Shown here piece by piece: positions 31,924 to 42,900 of a stretch of 64,000 nt of DNA. Below the pieces are notes generated by a model. The model saw nothing but the letters and a program-made list of their open reading frames with translations, searched no databases and was not told where the DNA came from. The DNA is from Ryuthela nishihirai. Taxonomy: Eukaryota > Arthropoda > Arachnida > Araneae > Heptathelidae. The translations under genes and the position numbers were made by a program. The number at the start of each line of letters is the position of its first letter. Positions within the stretch are counted from its first letter, which is position 1. The stretch lies in assembly GCA_038380435.1 (NCBI GenBank), contig JAWZYU010000025.1, forward strand, positions 31,906,707 through 31,970,706, written 5' to 3'.

Positions 31924-32728
31924 GGTTTCCATAAATTATGGAAAATCCCTATGTTAAGTCAATGGGAAGCTAATGTCAACACTCTATAACTTCTAAAATA
32001 AATTCTTTTGTTTTGAAAAATGTGATTGCAGATAAAGATCTCAATCAAATAAATCAATATCTCGATTTTCAACATTATTCGTTCTGTATTTAATGAGTTA
32101 TGGAAGTTTGAATATTTAGCGATAGCAATGCCAGTCACAAAAATTGACTTCAGAAGTTAATTAAAATTACATATAATAATATAAATAATAATAAGTATTG
32201 TATCAATTAGCCGTCCCGTGGCCGAGTGGTTAGCACGCTTGGCTACTGATCTACGGGACCTGGGTTCGAGCCCCGGGTAAGGCATGGATGTGTGTGTCGT
32301 TTTTCTGCTGAGGTCCTGCCATCCTCTCAGATCTTCTACTGTGGCATATAAACTGACAGGTTCCTGTCAGACCTCTGTGGCAAGCAGCTGCTTGAGGGGG
32401 TATTTATTTTATTATTTATTTATTGTATCAAAGTGTTTAATAAAATAAGTTTGTATTTTAGAACTTTGTGTAAAGAATTTTTTCACTATTCTTCAGTTTT
32501 ATATAAGTTTCTTAAGACTGGCATTGCTGTTGTTAAATATTCAAACTTCCATAACTCATTAAATACTGAACGAATATTGTTGAAAATCGAGATATTGATT
32601 TATTTGATTAAGATCTTTATCTGTAATCACATTTTTCAAAATAAAAAAACTTATTTTAGAAGTTATAGAGCTTTGACGTTAGCTTCCCATTGACTTAACA
32701 TAGGGATTTTCCTTAATTTATGGAACCA
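31924..32728. repeat. Long inverted repeat (foldback family F1), loop split by a SINE
   Basis: The left arm (31924-32150) contains ggaaaatccctatgttaagt and caatatctcgattttcaaca. The right arm (32514-32728) is its complement. The spacer holds the SINE-A at 32210-32420. Related single arms or pairs occur at 33490-33690, 41935-42130 and 43880-44310. Confidence 0.8.
32210..32420 (+). mobile_element. SINE-A, complete copy
   Basis: Intact A box, B box (gggttcgagccccg) and body. The 11-bp target duplication tattgtatcaa is exact at 32196-32206 and 32421-32431. Confidence 0.95.
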
Positions 32729-32829
32729 ATGTACTTGATACAGCCAACTTTATAACAACTCTGGTTTTGCTTGCTCTGGCTAAGGAAGCTGTTGTTACTT
32801 ACAGGTTTGACTTTAAGAGTTGAAAACAC

Positions 32830-34285
32830 ACATATAATGCTGGGATAAATAATAAAAATGATAAAAATAACTCTGGGAATACTGAAATAGGCTTATGGAA
32901 GAAAAGAGTGTAAAATTGAGGGGGGGGGGAGGGAGTGGCAGGGGTACATATTTTGTAATTGCTTCTAAAAATATGTTTTTTTTTTTAAATTTTTTTGGGA
33001 GATTTTTAAACTTTAGGGAAAATTTATAGATAACAGTTCAAACCAAACTTGTGAGCTTAAATCAGGTGGATACTTTAACATAGAATAACATTAACAAACA
33101 CATCGGCAATACCATTTAGAACTTTTAGAAATGCCATTCAGATGGTTCTTACAAATTATTTACATTGTAGTTTAATAAAATATGCATCAAATAAATATAT
33201 ATATATATTACTTTTCAAGCTTGTACTATGCATTTTTAAAAGATATATCTGAAAAATGTTCAAACAGCAATTTTATTTTCAAAAAATTGAAGTTTCATGT
33301 GTTGTACAAAAGATGTTTATGTTCCTCTTCAAAGTCTCTCACTTTGGATTCTGTCAACATCTATGATCATCAGGGACATTGGAAGGGTTAAGAATTTACT
33401 TCATAAAGTGTAACTAATTTCATTATTTCACACCATTTAATAAAATATGCGCAATTTTAAAAGTTTGCGAAATTATTTCTTTTAATATTCATCAATTAAA
33501 CTTATCAGAGGTGGAATTGCTGCTGTTAAACTGCAGCTTCCCCAACTGTTTATATACCAAATGAATATTGTTGAAAATTGGTAGATAAATTTGACTGAGA
33601 TCTTTATCTCCAGTCACAGTTTCTTATAAAATGCTTCTTTAAGAGATTACAAAAGCTTTAAATTTCATGCTTCATTGACATAACAAGAGGTTGTACTTTA
33701 AACCTTCCAGTGTCCATGTCGGCTGTATATGTTCAGAGAATCTGAATTGAGAGGCCAAGGACGTATGTATCTGTTTTTTTTTAGTACAACAAAAAAAATA
33801 TCGATTTTTAAAAAATAAAAATTTTTGTTGTAATTTTTTATAATTATATATCTTATAAAAATATATAATTCAGGCTTCAAAAATAACATTTTGCTTTTTA
33901 ATTTGATGAATAAAGCATATTTTATTAAACTACAATATAAATAATTTCATAAAGCCATCTGATTGCCATTTCTTAGAAGCACTAAACGGAATTGCCGATT
34001 TGCTTGTTAACATTCCTATTTGCTGAAGCAACCTTCTGATTTAAGCTCACAAGTTTGATTTGAACTATTATCATCAAAATGTTCCTTAAATTTTCAAAAA
34101 TCTCTTAAAAATTAACAAAAAAAAAACCCAGCTATTTTTGAAAATGATAGATTTTGGAAGTAATTACAAAATACGTACTGCCATTCCCCCCCCCCCGTTT
34201 CGCACTCTTTTCTGTCTAAACCTATTTCAGCATTCCCAAGTTATTTTTATCCTTTTTCCCAGCATTCTATGCATCTTTCCCGCTC
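32830..34285. repeat. Long inverted repeat (family F2) with arms of about 560 bp
   Basis: The left arm (about 32830-33390) and right arm (about 33700-34285) are complementary over long stretches: atgctgggataaataataaa against the complement near 34262, a G-run of the left arm against the C-run near 34190, aaacttgtgagcttaaatca against tgatttaagctcacaagttt, and gtttaataaaatatg near 33170 against its complement near 33917. The loop (33490-33690) contains an F1-type arm. Confidence 0.8.
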
Positions 34286-34528
34286 TTAAAATCGAAACTG
34301 GAAGTAAACACATCCTTCTTAGAAATTTTGGTTGCAGCTGCATTTAATTAGTTATGCTTCTCTGAGGCAAACAAGACGCAGATGGCTGACACATGCTATC
34401 TCCATTCTGTGTTCTATAAGTTTTTTTTACACCTTTGGTCCAGCATATTGGATACCTTTTGTAAAGTTAGTATTTACCTTTTTTACATTTAAACCTTAGT
34501 TTTCATTTCAGTAGATTTATTTTCGGAA

Positions 34529-34985
34529 ATTAGCGATTTTTTTGGCCAATTGATAAGTACTGATTTTTTCATAGTTATGCTACATTGTATGGCTGGCCTA
34601 CAACTTGTTGCTATGAATATTTTAACATCGCATTAACCTATATGTTAATTTTCATTTTATTATTTATTACTTTCCCAGTAAAACTTTGATCTAGTATCAT
34701 TTTCTGAAAATAAATGAGGTCTTGGATATGGAAGCAAATTGATTTCTGTAGATTCCATTAATTAGCGATCTTCCGATTGAGTGATTTATTGATCTTTCCG
34801 AGTTATGCTAGATCGGAGGCCAGCTTAAAATTTGTTGTGGATATTTTTTTTAACATCCCATTAGGTTATATGTAAATTTTCTTTTATAATTTCTTGCCTT
34901 TTTAGTAAAAAACCTTTGAGCTCGTACGGTTTTCTGAAAATGAATGTCTTGGATACAGAAGCAAAATAGACTGCTATGGAAATAA
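34529..34985. repeat. Two-unit tandem duplication, period about 232 bp
   Basis: Both units carry tagcgat...agttatgcta, a ggccagcttaaaattgttg-type stretch, aacatcgcattaacctatatg/aacatcccattaggttatatg, and a common end gtcttggatatggaagcaaa/gtcttggatacagaagcaaa. The units have diverged noticeably. Confidence 0.8.
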
Positions 34986-34989
34986 GCCG

Positions 34990-36045
34990 TCATGTGGGAG
35001 GGCAATTTCGGGAAGACGTCCCCTCCACTAAACTCACATAGAAAGTTTCACCCCCCCTCCAAAAAAATATAATTTTTTTAAAATTACGAGTCTTTATGTT
35101 TATATTGAATGATTTTAAAGGCTACTCCCCCCCTCCCCAGTACCTTTGCTGTGCCACACAGACTATATAATGCTGTTTTTGTTTTGGTGCATAAACCTTT
35201 CTGCACTTAGCCAAGATCGCCAAACTTCCAACACCCAAAGAAAAAATTCATAATGTTTAGCGAAAAAAAGCAGCCAAGGAAGTTTTTTTTTTCATAACCA
35301 GTTCAGAAAATCCTGTGAATGTGAGAAGTCCAAGTCACATTGTATAACACTGGCCATGTTTAAAATATATAATACTGAAAAGAATCATTAAAAGAAATAA
35401 AAATGATATTTCAGGTTGAAATAATTTACTACACGATTATGCTGTTTTCATCAGAGTACAGTTCTTAGTCTACTGCGACCAGTTACTCCAGACTATAAAT
35501 TCATAGTCTAGGTATGAGCTACTAGACGTGGTAAAAAACCAACTTGAGGGATTTTTTAATCTAGTTAAAAAGTCCAAAGTAGAGTTGTAAAACATTTACC
35601 AGTTATAAAAGTCCAGCTGGCTTCGGCTACCATTGCACATCTTGATTAATCCTTGAAGCTTTTCTTCATGCTGATACTTGAATCACTGATGATAATAGTT
35701 AGAGGATTTCACAATATAATTGACGTGCACCATAGATACCAGTCCAGATGATGTTTAGTGATGTTATTTCCCATGATGTTTCGTCGACAATGATTGACTA
35801 TATAAGGTCACAAGTCTGTTGTGTAGTAGCTCGGTGGAACAAAGGAACAGTAGATTTTCAAAGATGCTCACAAGATAACGTTCAACATAGCTCAAAAGAG
35901 CATATTTGTGGTGATTAAGACACATTTGTGAACAGTATATTCTGTGTGCCCATTTAACATAACAGCCAATAAAATGGTGCATGAATGCCTGCATGCGTTC
36001 GGGGTGAAACTAGTCGCCTTAAAAGTCTTGAAAGACGAGTACTGT
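34990..36045. other. Unassigned sequence
   Basis: It includes the opposite-orientation remnant of the 31274-type element near 35040-35165. No gene is recognised. A 13-bp inverted pair acagccaataaaa (35962-35974) and ttttattggctgt (36074-36086) spans its right end. Confidence 0.35.
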
Positions 36046-36049
36046 TACG

Positions 36050-36610
36050 ATTTTAATTTTTAGTAGTTAATTCTTTTATTGGCTGTCAGACCAACTACCC
36101 CATTTCCATGGTCCATTGGTGATGTTCCTTTGCCCATTGCAGACACACAGCACAGTGAAGTGCTGTTAACAAGGGTACGCAATATGGGTGTCAGTGGGTA
36201 TAGCCCAGTTATGCCATCGTATATCGAATGGCCTTTGCACAAGCTTTCCTAACTGCCTTGTCATTGAATGCCAATATTATCATCTGCACTGTATCCATTC
36301 CAATGTTACGATAAGGGAGAGATGGTGCTCACCTTCAACATCAATGGCTTTGTTATGACCACATTTTTCATGGTAGTTGCAGGTTTTCCAGGTTTTAATG
36401 TAGTTCTGGTACACACATATGAAGGCTACAAGTAAAAATTCCAGACATTCTGCAGTGGCAGATATGGAAAACCCTATCTACCTTGCTCCGACTATCTGCC
36501 CATGATCAAACTCGCTCAGATCAACATGTTTCCCATCATACAGTTGCAAGTATGTTATACAGCAGTTAGGTATCTGACTATTTATAGCCTGCAAGGGGTT
36601 TCAGTTGGTT
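36050..36610 (-). pseudogene. Degenerate Tc1-type transposase N-terminal region
   Basis: On the minus strand near 36480-36550 the pieces YDGKHVDLSEFDHGQIVGA and GFSISATAE, read across frames, resemble the first helix-turn-helix of Tc1 transposases (DLSefErGqIvGar..G.sv..tA). Downstream text up to 36060 is unrecognisable except for short conserved-looking fragments. Many stops; no TIRs found. Confidence 0.55.
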
Positions 36611-36780
36611 GCTTTATTGTGGTGGAGTAAGGCAGGCTTGTGGATGGGTGTGGTGTGTATAATAAATTGTGCTTTCATTGCATATATCACTTTAGAAAAT
36701 GGTAAAAAAAAATACAAAAACATATTTACCCTAAAGCATAGCAAAGGCAATGATTCAAATATATATTTAAGATCAACTAT

Positions 36781-36786
36781 TTTATT
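36781..36786 (-). promoter_or_regulatory. OSGEPL1: Polyadenylation signal of OSGEPL1
   Basis: On the minus strand AATAAA lies about 105 nt after the TGA of the terminal exon. It supports that TGA as the true stop. Confidence 0.55.
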
Positions 36787-36890
36787 ACAATAAAGTGAAT
36801 TTAGTTAGCTATTACATGCCAAAACCAAGGGGCTAAACTGCCAGTCTAGCTTATCTCTGTTATTTTCTTTACAAGACAATTAAGAACAAC

Positions 36891-36966
36891 TCACTTTGCA
36901 TCAGTATCTACAGCTTCTGGATCAGGAGCAATTCCAACTCCCATTTTTAATTTTTCCATGCCATTC
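36891..36966 (-). CDS. OSGEPL1: OSGEPL1 terminal coding exon
   Basis: Acceptor tttttag precedes GAATGGCATGG. The first base completes the Trp codon split by the intron (TG|G). It encodes [20 protein letters not shown] then TDAK and TGA. The stop lies inside a perfect donor-like GTGAGT (36894-36889), so a further exon cannot be fully excluded. Confidence 0.85.
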
Positions 36967-39900
36967 CTAAAAATTAAGAAAAAATAAATTAATATTTATT
37001 TAGTATATCTGAATACTTATTACTTCCTATTTATTGATTAACAATACATATATTTGAATAAAATTATTAAATTAAAAAAATTATTCTTTAATAAACATTA
37101 AAAAATATTAGAAAAATTCAGTGATGAGAATTTTTTATTAATTTAGAATAACTCATATTTTATATCTCTTTATTCATAAATAATACAGTTAACGATTTAA
37201 GTAAGTATAAAAAAATATTAAAATCATTTAATTATTAATTAATTAAATTTATTACAGCTTTACTGCTATAAATTCCTAAAAATTAATTAGCAGTCTGGAA
37301 TTTTTTTAAGTACTAATTATTCTTTCTTTGATGTACATAATGGAGGTTAATACTATGGTGGTGCTAATTGTATTATAACTTATTGACTCTTTTCCTGGGC
37401 AAAGACACTGAAGATTCAGGTAGTCCATTGCAAATCGTTTATTACAGAGATTCATCGTTATATATGATTGCTGGATAACTAACAGAGTTGCTATTGATGT
37501 TACACTGTACTGTTGATGGTATCTGACACTTTTGCTGGTCTGCAGAGGTTGATGTGGATACCAGGCCTTGTAGTTTTTTCAGGATTATCAGTTATTGTTG
37601 GTGATGGTATACACATTGAATAGCAGCTTTCAAAGACTTAGATTTTGCATTTCATAACAAGCACTAGATTATTCTCTGTGATGTTTATGGCAGTTGTTTT
37701 GATAATCCACCCATTTCTACTTTAAACTTCAGACTGACACACATAAAAACATAAATTAAAGAATTTGCTACCACAGTGCATTTTTCTCGACCCCTACTGC
37801 ATCTTCAAGTGGTGAAGTGAATACCGAAGTTAATGATATATCTTATTATGATGGCCCTCTTATGGTGCTCTCTCTTATTTGCATAGGTAACCTGTAATCC
37901 TTAAAAAACAAGTTCTAAGTGGGGGAGGGGGAGTAATGGATATATTCTGTATCTATATATATATATGTTAGAAACTGAAATGAAAAGGTGATATGAAAAG
38001 TGTAGTATTGAAACCTCTGGCATTGAAAACAACACAAGAGGGTTTGGGATGTACGGTCATACCTGACAGTGTAAGTATCCTGTCTTGATGGAAGTGGGCA
38101 GGTGTGGCGTGTTGAAAGTAATGATCAGTACATGGGTGGGTACTAACTTTCCATCATGACGTTGCAAAACATGGACTGCTGTCACTCACTGGGATGAAAG
38201 CTCCGAGATGATTTCCGCATCAGAAACTTTGAGGAGGACCCACTCGGAGATCACACCCCTGGAGGAATTAAGCGTCATGTGTGGAGTGACAGTGATTGCC
38301 CAGGAAAAGAGTCAATAAGTTATAATACAATTGTTGCAACATTCAAGAGTAGATGAGAATGTTTCAAGCAAGCAGTTTCCACCTGCAAGTCACCAGATCT
38401 TAGGAGTTTGACAGATTTTGGTTCTTCTGCAAGACCTTTCAAACCCTTGTTAATAAAAAAGGGGGAATGTGATAACCTGATCACCTATATAGTGGATGAC
38501 CAGGAACCTCAGGGACAAAGGAAGGCATGAAGATGACAGTGATGATGACAATGAAGACACAGAAGACATGGACTTGTGCTGACCTATTTTTCTGGCATTC
38601 ATCAATGAATTTCCATTTTTGGAACTCATGGCTGGGTTTTGTGGTTCAGTGCCCATTGTCCACACCCACCATGAAGTCCAAAAAGGGGATGCCAAATCAA
38701 GCACCATAAGCACACAATCAGTGAGCCAAGCCCTCAAATGAAAGTAAAAGTAAAAGAGAAATGTGAGAAACTCATTCGAGTCCTCACAAAATAAATAAGG
38801 AAAAAAAAATAATGAAATGTGAGAAACAAACTGGCCTCACAAAAGAAATAAAACTACAGAATTAGTAAATATGTGGGGAAACTTGCAAACCATTGGGCGG
38901 ACGTGGTCAAGGTTACTCACCGCTCTGCATAGTGGACCCTAGCAGGACCTGCCCACCACCGATTGATCCTGATGGGGCCACCCCAGGACCTCCCGTTTAC
39001 CTGAAGCAGAGGCCAAAGCAGTGTATAGCAGTGGCCCCAGAATTCGCTGCCCAGCCCCACAATGGACAGGCTCCCCAATGGCAAAACGGCCAAAGGGGAC
39101 CCCACCAGTCATGAGCTGAGGAAAGATGATGGGGACCCGTGAGCAACTATCCGGATCCTCCTTTCCATTGATACGGGTCTCCAAGCATAGAAAACACGTG
39201 GGCAAGCATTTAGGACCCTGTGAAGGTACCCTAGCCAGGGTGGTCCCTGCACTACAGACAGGAGCTAGCACCAAGGGGACATATGGTGGAACAACCATTT
39301 TGGTAAACAAACTGGCAAATGACAAGTGAAATGCAAAAGGGAGATATTTGAAAAAAAAAACATCCATCTATCAGACTTGAACTTGGGCTTTCTTGGTTAT
39401 GCACCAGTTGTTCTAGTTTAGCTAAGGTGATGTTGGTGGCAGTCGCTCATACTTGTTTTAATAAAATTATACAAGAATGAACACTGCTGTTCAAAAAGAA
39501 GTTGAACAAAAATGCAAATATCTTAAGAAATCCCTTTTAGAATTTAACAATAGTTTTGGAGGCTGTTTCATATCATGTATATTAATATTTACATTTGAAA
39601 TAAAGGATATACAGGGTGAATCTGAAAAAGTGGGCAAAACTTTACGGGGTAGTAGAATGCAGCTATACAAGCAATATTCGTCATAGAATGTATGGTCGGA
39701 AGGCAAGCGGTGAGAAGTTAAAAGGTAGTTTTCCACTGTCACATTTAAAGAATGAACACAAGAAGGAAAGGAGATACTCTGTGCCTCACTTGCATTCCCG
39801 TCCGCCGCACCGTACACAAAGTGCATATCCGCCATTTCGTGGTTAGTATAACCAGCCATCCTCTCGGCAATCCACGGTAGAAATGCCGTTGGGTGCGAGG

Positions 39901-42900
39901 ACCGACCCTTTTATACCATTTCCAACGCCACCTAGCGGCTCGCCGTTTGCGTTCCGCTCATACTTTCTATGACGAATATTGCTCGTATAGCTGCGTTCTA
40001 CCACCCCGTAAAGTTTTGCCTACTTTTTCAGATTCACCCTGTATATCAAAATACTTGTCCAATTACAAAATTAAATTTCCAATCAAAGAATATATCAGAA
40101 AATTTTTCCAATTTTGAAAAATTACAGATCACTAAAGATATTGAAGTTAATGATATTTAGTAAGGAGTACAATTACCCCTTACAGCTTATACAATGAGTT
40201 CTTGTGCTTCTATGTGTAATAAGGTTTTCCAACAATGCAGAGGTAAGAAAAATCACACTCCTCTAAGAGAGCATTTCTCAGCTCATGAAGAGTCCTTGGA
40301 GGGGTTGATGACTTGCAGTTCCCTTTTCCAAAGTATCACATGCATGCTCAATGGTGTGGGAATCTCACTGGCCAATCAATTCTCTGAATATCTTCACTCT
40401 CAAGGTATTACTCCGCTTCTTGAGCTCTACGTGGACAAGCACTTTCATCCCTAAAAATGAATTCTGACTCAACGATACTTCTAAAAATTTTCACATAAGG
40501 CTCTAGGATCTCGTCTTTGTATCTTAGGGCTGTCAGTCAGTCATTCCTAAGACATGCTGATCAGTGCAACCACTGACAATGATACCTTCCCAGACCAACA
40601 AATCAATCTCACCAAAACGGTCCCTTTCCACAATATTCAGGAGGTGATAACATGTTCCACACTCTCTCTATATGCATGGCACCAAGAATCACTACTTATG
40701 CTATATCACGATTTATCCAAAAAAGGATATACTGTTCCCAATTAACATTTTTGGACTACTTCAGACACTTTAAACCCTTGCTTCCAGGATGGCACAACAG
40801 AACCAAGATTAAACTTTGTGGACACTTTGTACAATGCGATAAATGTTCAATGCACATTTTAAAACATGTGTAATACACATGAACTTTCCCCATGCAATGA
40901 GCTTTTATATGATCTAAAACATTGACAATCTATCCTGCTGAAAATATGCAGTTATTAACACAAAAGAGCACAATGCAAAAACATCTTTTTTGGGGAAACT
41001 CCAATATTATGATAAAAATAAGAAATTAATATATTACTACCTACTTCTGTAATACTCATTTGTTGTGATGATTACCGAATAAAAAGTGAATACCTTTACA
41101 AAAATAAAAGTGTGATCTGGAAGGGAAGGATTGTGAAGTCTAGCTTAGCATTATGGAGAGAGGGAGGGGATGAGGGTTATATTTCAGCATTACGTAATTT
41201 ATTGATGACCCCTAAATAATATTGTTGCTTAGACATATAAATTTATTTCTTTTTTTTACTTAAAGAGCCCATTGGAGAGAAATAAATACACAAAAGGTTA
41301 CATATATTAATTATTTTTAAATTAAAAAATTATTTTAAAAGAATCAGAACATTTTATAATTTTGTTCACATTATTCAACATTGCTGTCAAATAACTTAAA
41401 TAAAATACTCACCAAGCTATCATGATCCCATTATCAGTGCATAGTTTTGGTGGAGGGCAGGCAAAACCATATCCCATATAATCACAGAGTTTGCTAATAG
41501 CAGATCTTATATAATTATTACAAGCCACACCTCCTGAAAATACAAGAGTTCTTTGGCTCTCCAGCAAGAGTTCAGTTCTTTCACAGAATTCCATAGCTCT
41601 CTGTAAGCGTTTAATTATATGTGCTGTAACTGCATACTGGAATGAGGCACAGTAATCAGCTACATTTGGAATTATACCATCAGCTTCTATACCTATAAAT
41701 GAAAAACAGATATAAAAGCTCAGAAGAAATTAATGAATTACTCCATTAGAATCTATGCTTGGAAACAAACTACAAGTATATGCCAACTGATATGCGATCA
41801 AATGATTTCTAGGCAGAAATGAATTAGAACAAACATTAAAAATAATTTAAGTCTTAAAGCCAATAACATAGGTTAGCTTTAATCTAAAATTATATTGTTA
41901 CATTTTTGCAATTGAAGTTTTACACAAGTTCTTAGGCTCGGCTATACTGTTGTTAAGCATTCAAACTTCCATAGTTCTTTAAATACCCAACAAATAATGT
42001 TGAAAATCGAGATTTCGATAGAATTTAATAAGATTCAAATTTATATAGTCCTATTTTCCTATAAAAAGCTTATTGGAAAATTATGGATCTTCAAATTTCA
42101 CTCTCTATTGACTTAATAACACAGGAATGTTCCCATTTTTCTGCCTAGTATCTGCAGTTAAAGAGATTGTTACTTAGCCATAATATTGTAACGCTCCAAA
42201 ACAATGCAAAATAATTAAAGTTTTATGCTCCGGATAGCTTAGACGGGCGCCAGGCAATAATTAACAAATTGCCAAAATGTAGAATAAGTTGATTTAGGGT
42301 TCAAATGCCAGCGAGCGTTCATAAGTAAGAGTCAAAAATGATTCTTAACAAAATAAGAGTTAATGTAAAAAAGATCCTTAATTAGCGTTGCTCAAGATAA
42401 AAAACTATAGACTCAAAAGTTTATAACAAAACAAAATAGATTTATTTCCAAAATAACTAACTCACCAAGACATCAATAAAAAAACATCTCTTGTGCTACA
42501 CGCATGGTGCTACACACCTTACTACATCTCTCTGCTCTCTCTACAACTCTGCTCTCAAGTGCTCAAGTGCTTCTCTCAAGTGCTCTACTACACAACTCTC
42601 AGTGCTTCTCAAGTCTCAAGTGCTCTAAGTGACTCGCAGGTCACGGTTTTGACAATGGGCCGGCGCATGCCGGGAAAGACATTTGCATACAATGACGAAG
42701 GACGCAAGCTATGACGCAAGAGGGGGCGTGTCCTTGGCACGCGCTTTAACGGTTACGGTCGGAAGTTCGGAGTTGCGCATACGCAACTCCTAGAAACTTG
42801 AAAACGAGTGCTGTGATGCCGAAAAGGAAATAAAAATCCCCAAAATGATAAATATAACGTAAATTAAACAAAACTGGTTAAGGTAAAGCAAAAGTGAACG

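Noticed and set aside
42230..42260. Internal primer-binding site implying a full retroelement
   Set aside because: The complement of this stretch looks like a primer-binding site, but TG...CA limits and flanking ATAT place it inside a solo LTR, and no retroelement genes adjoin.
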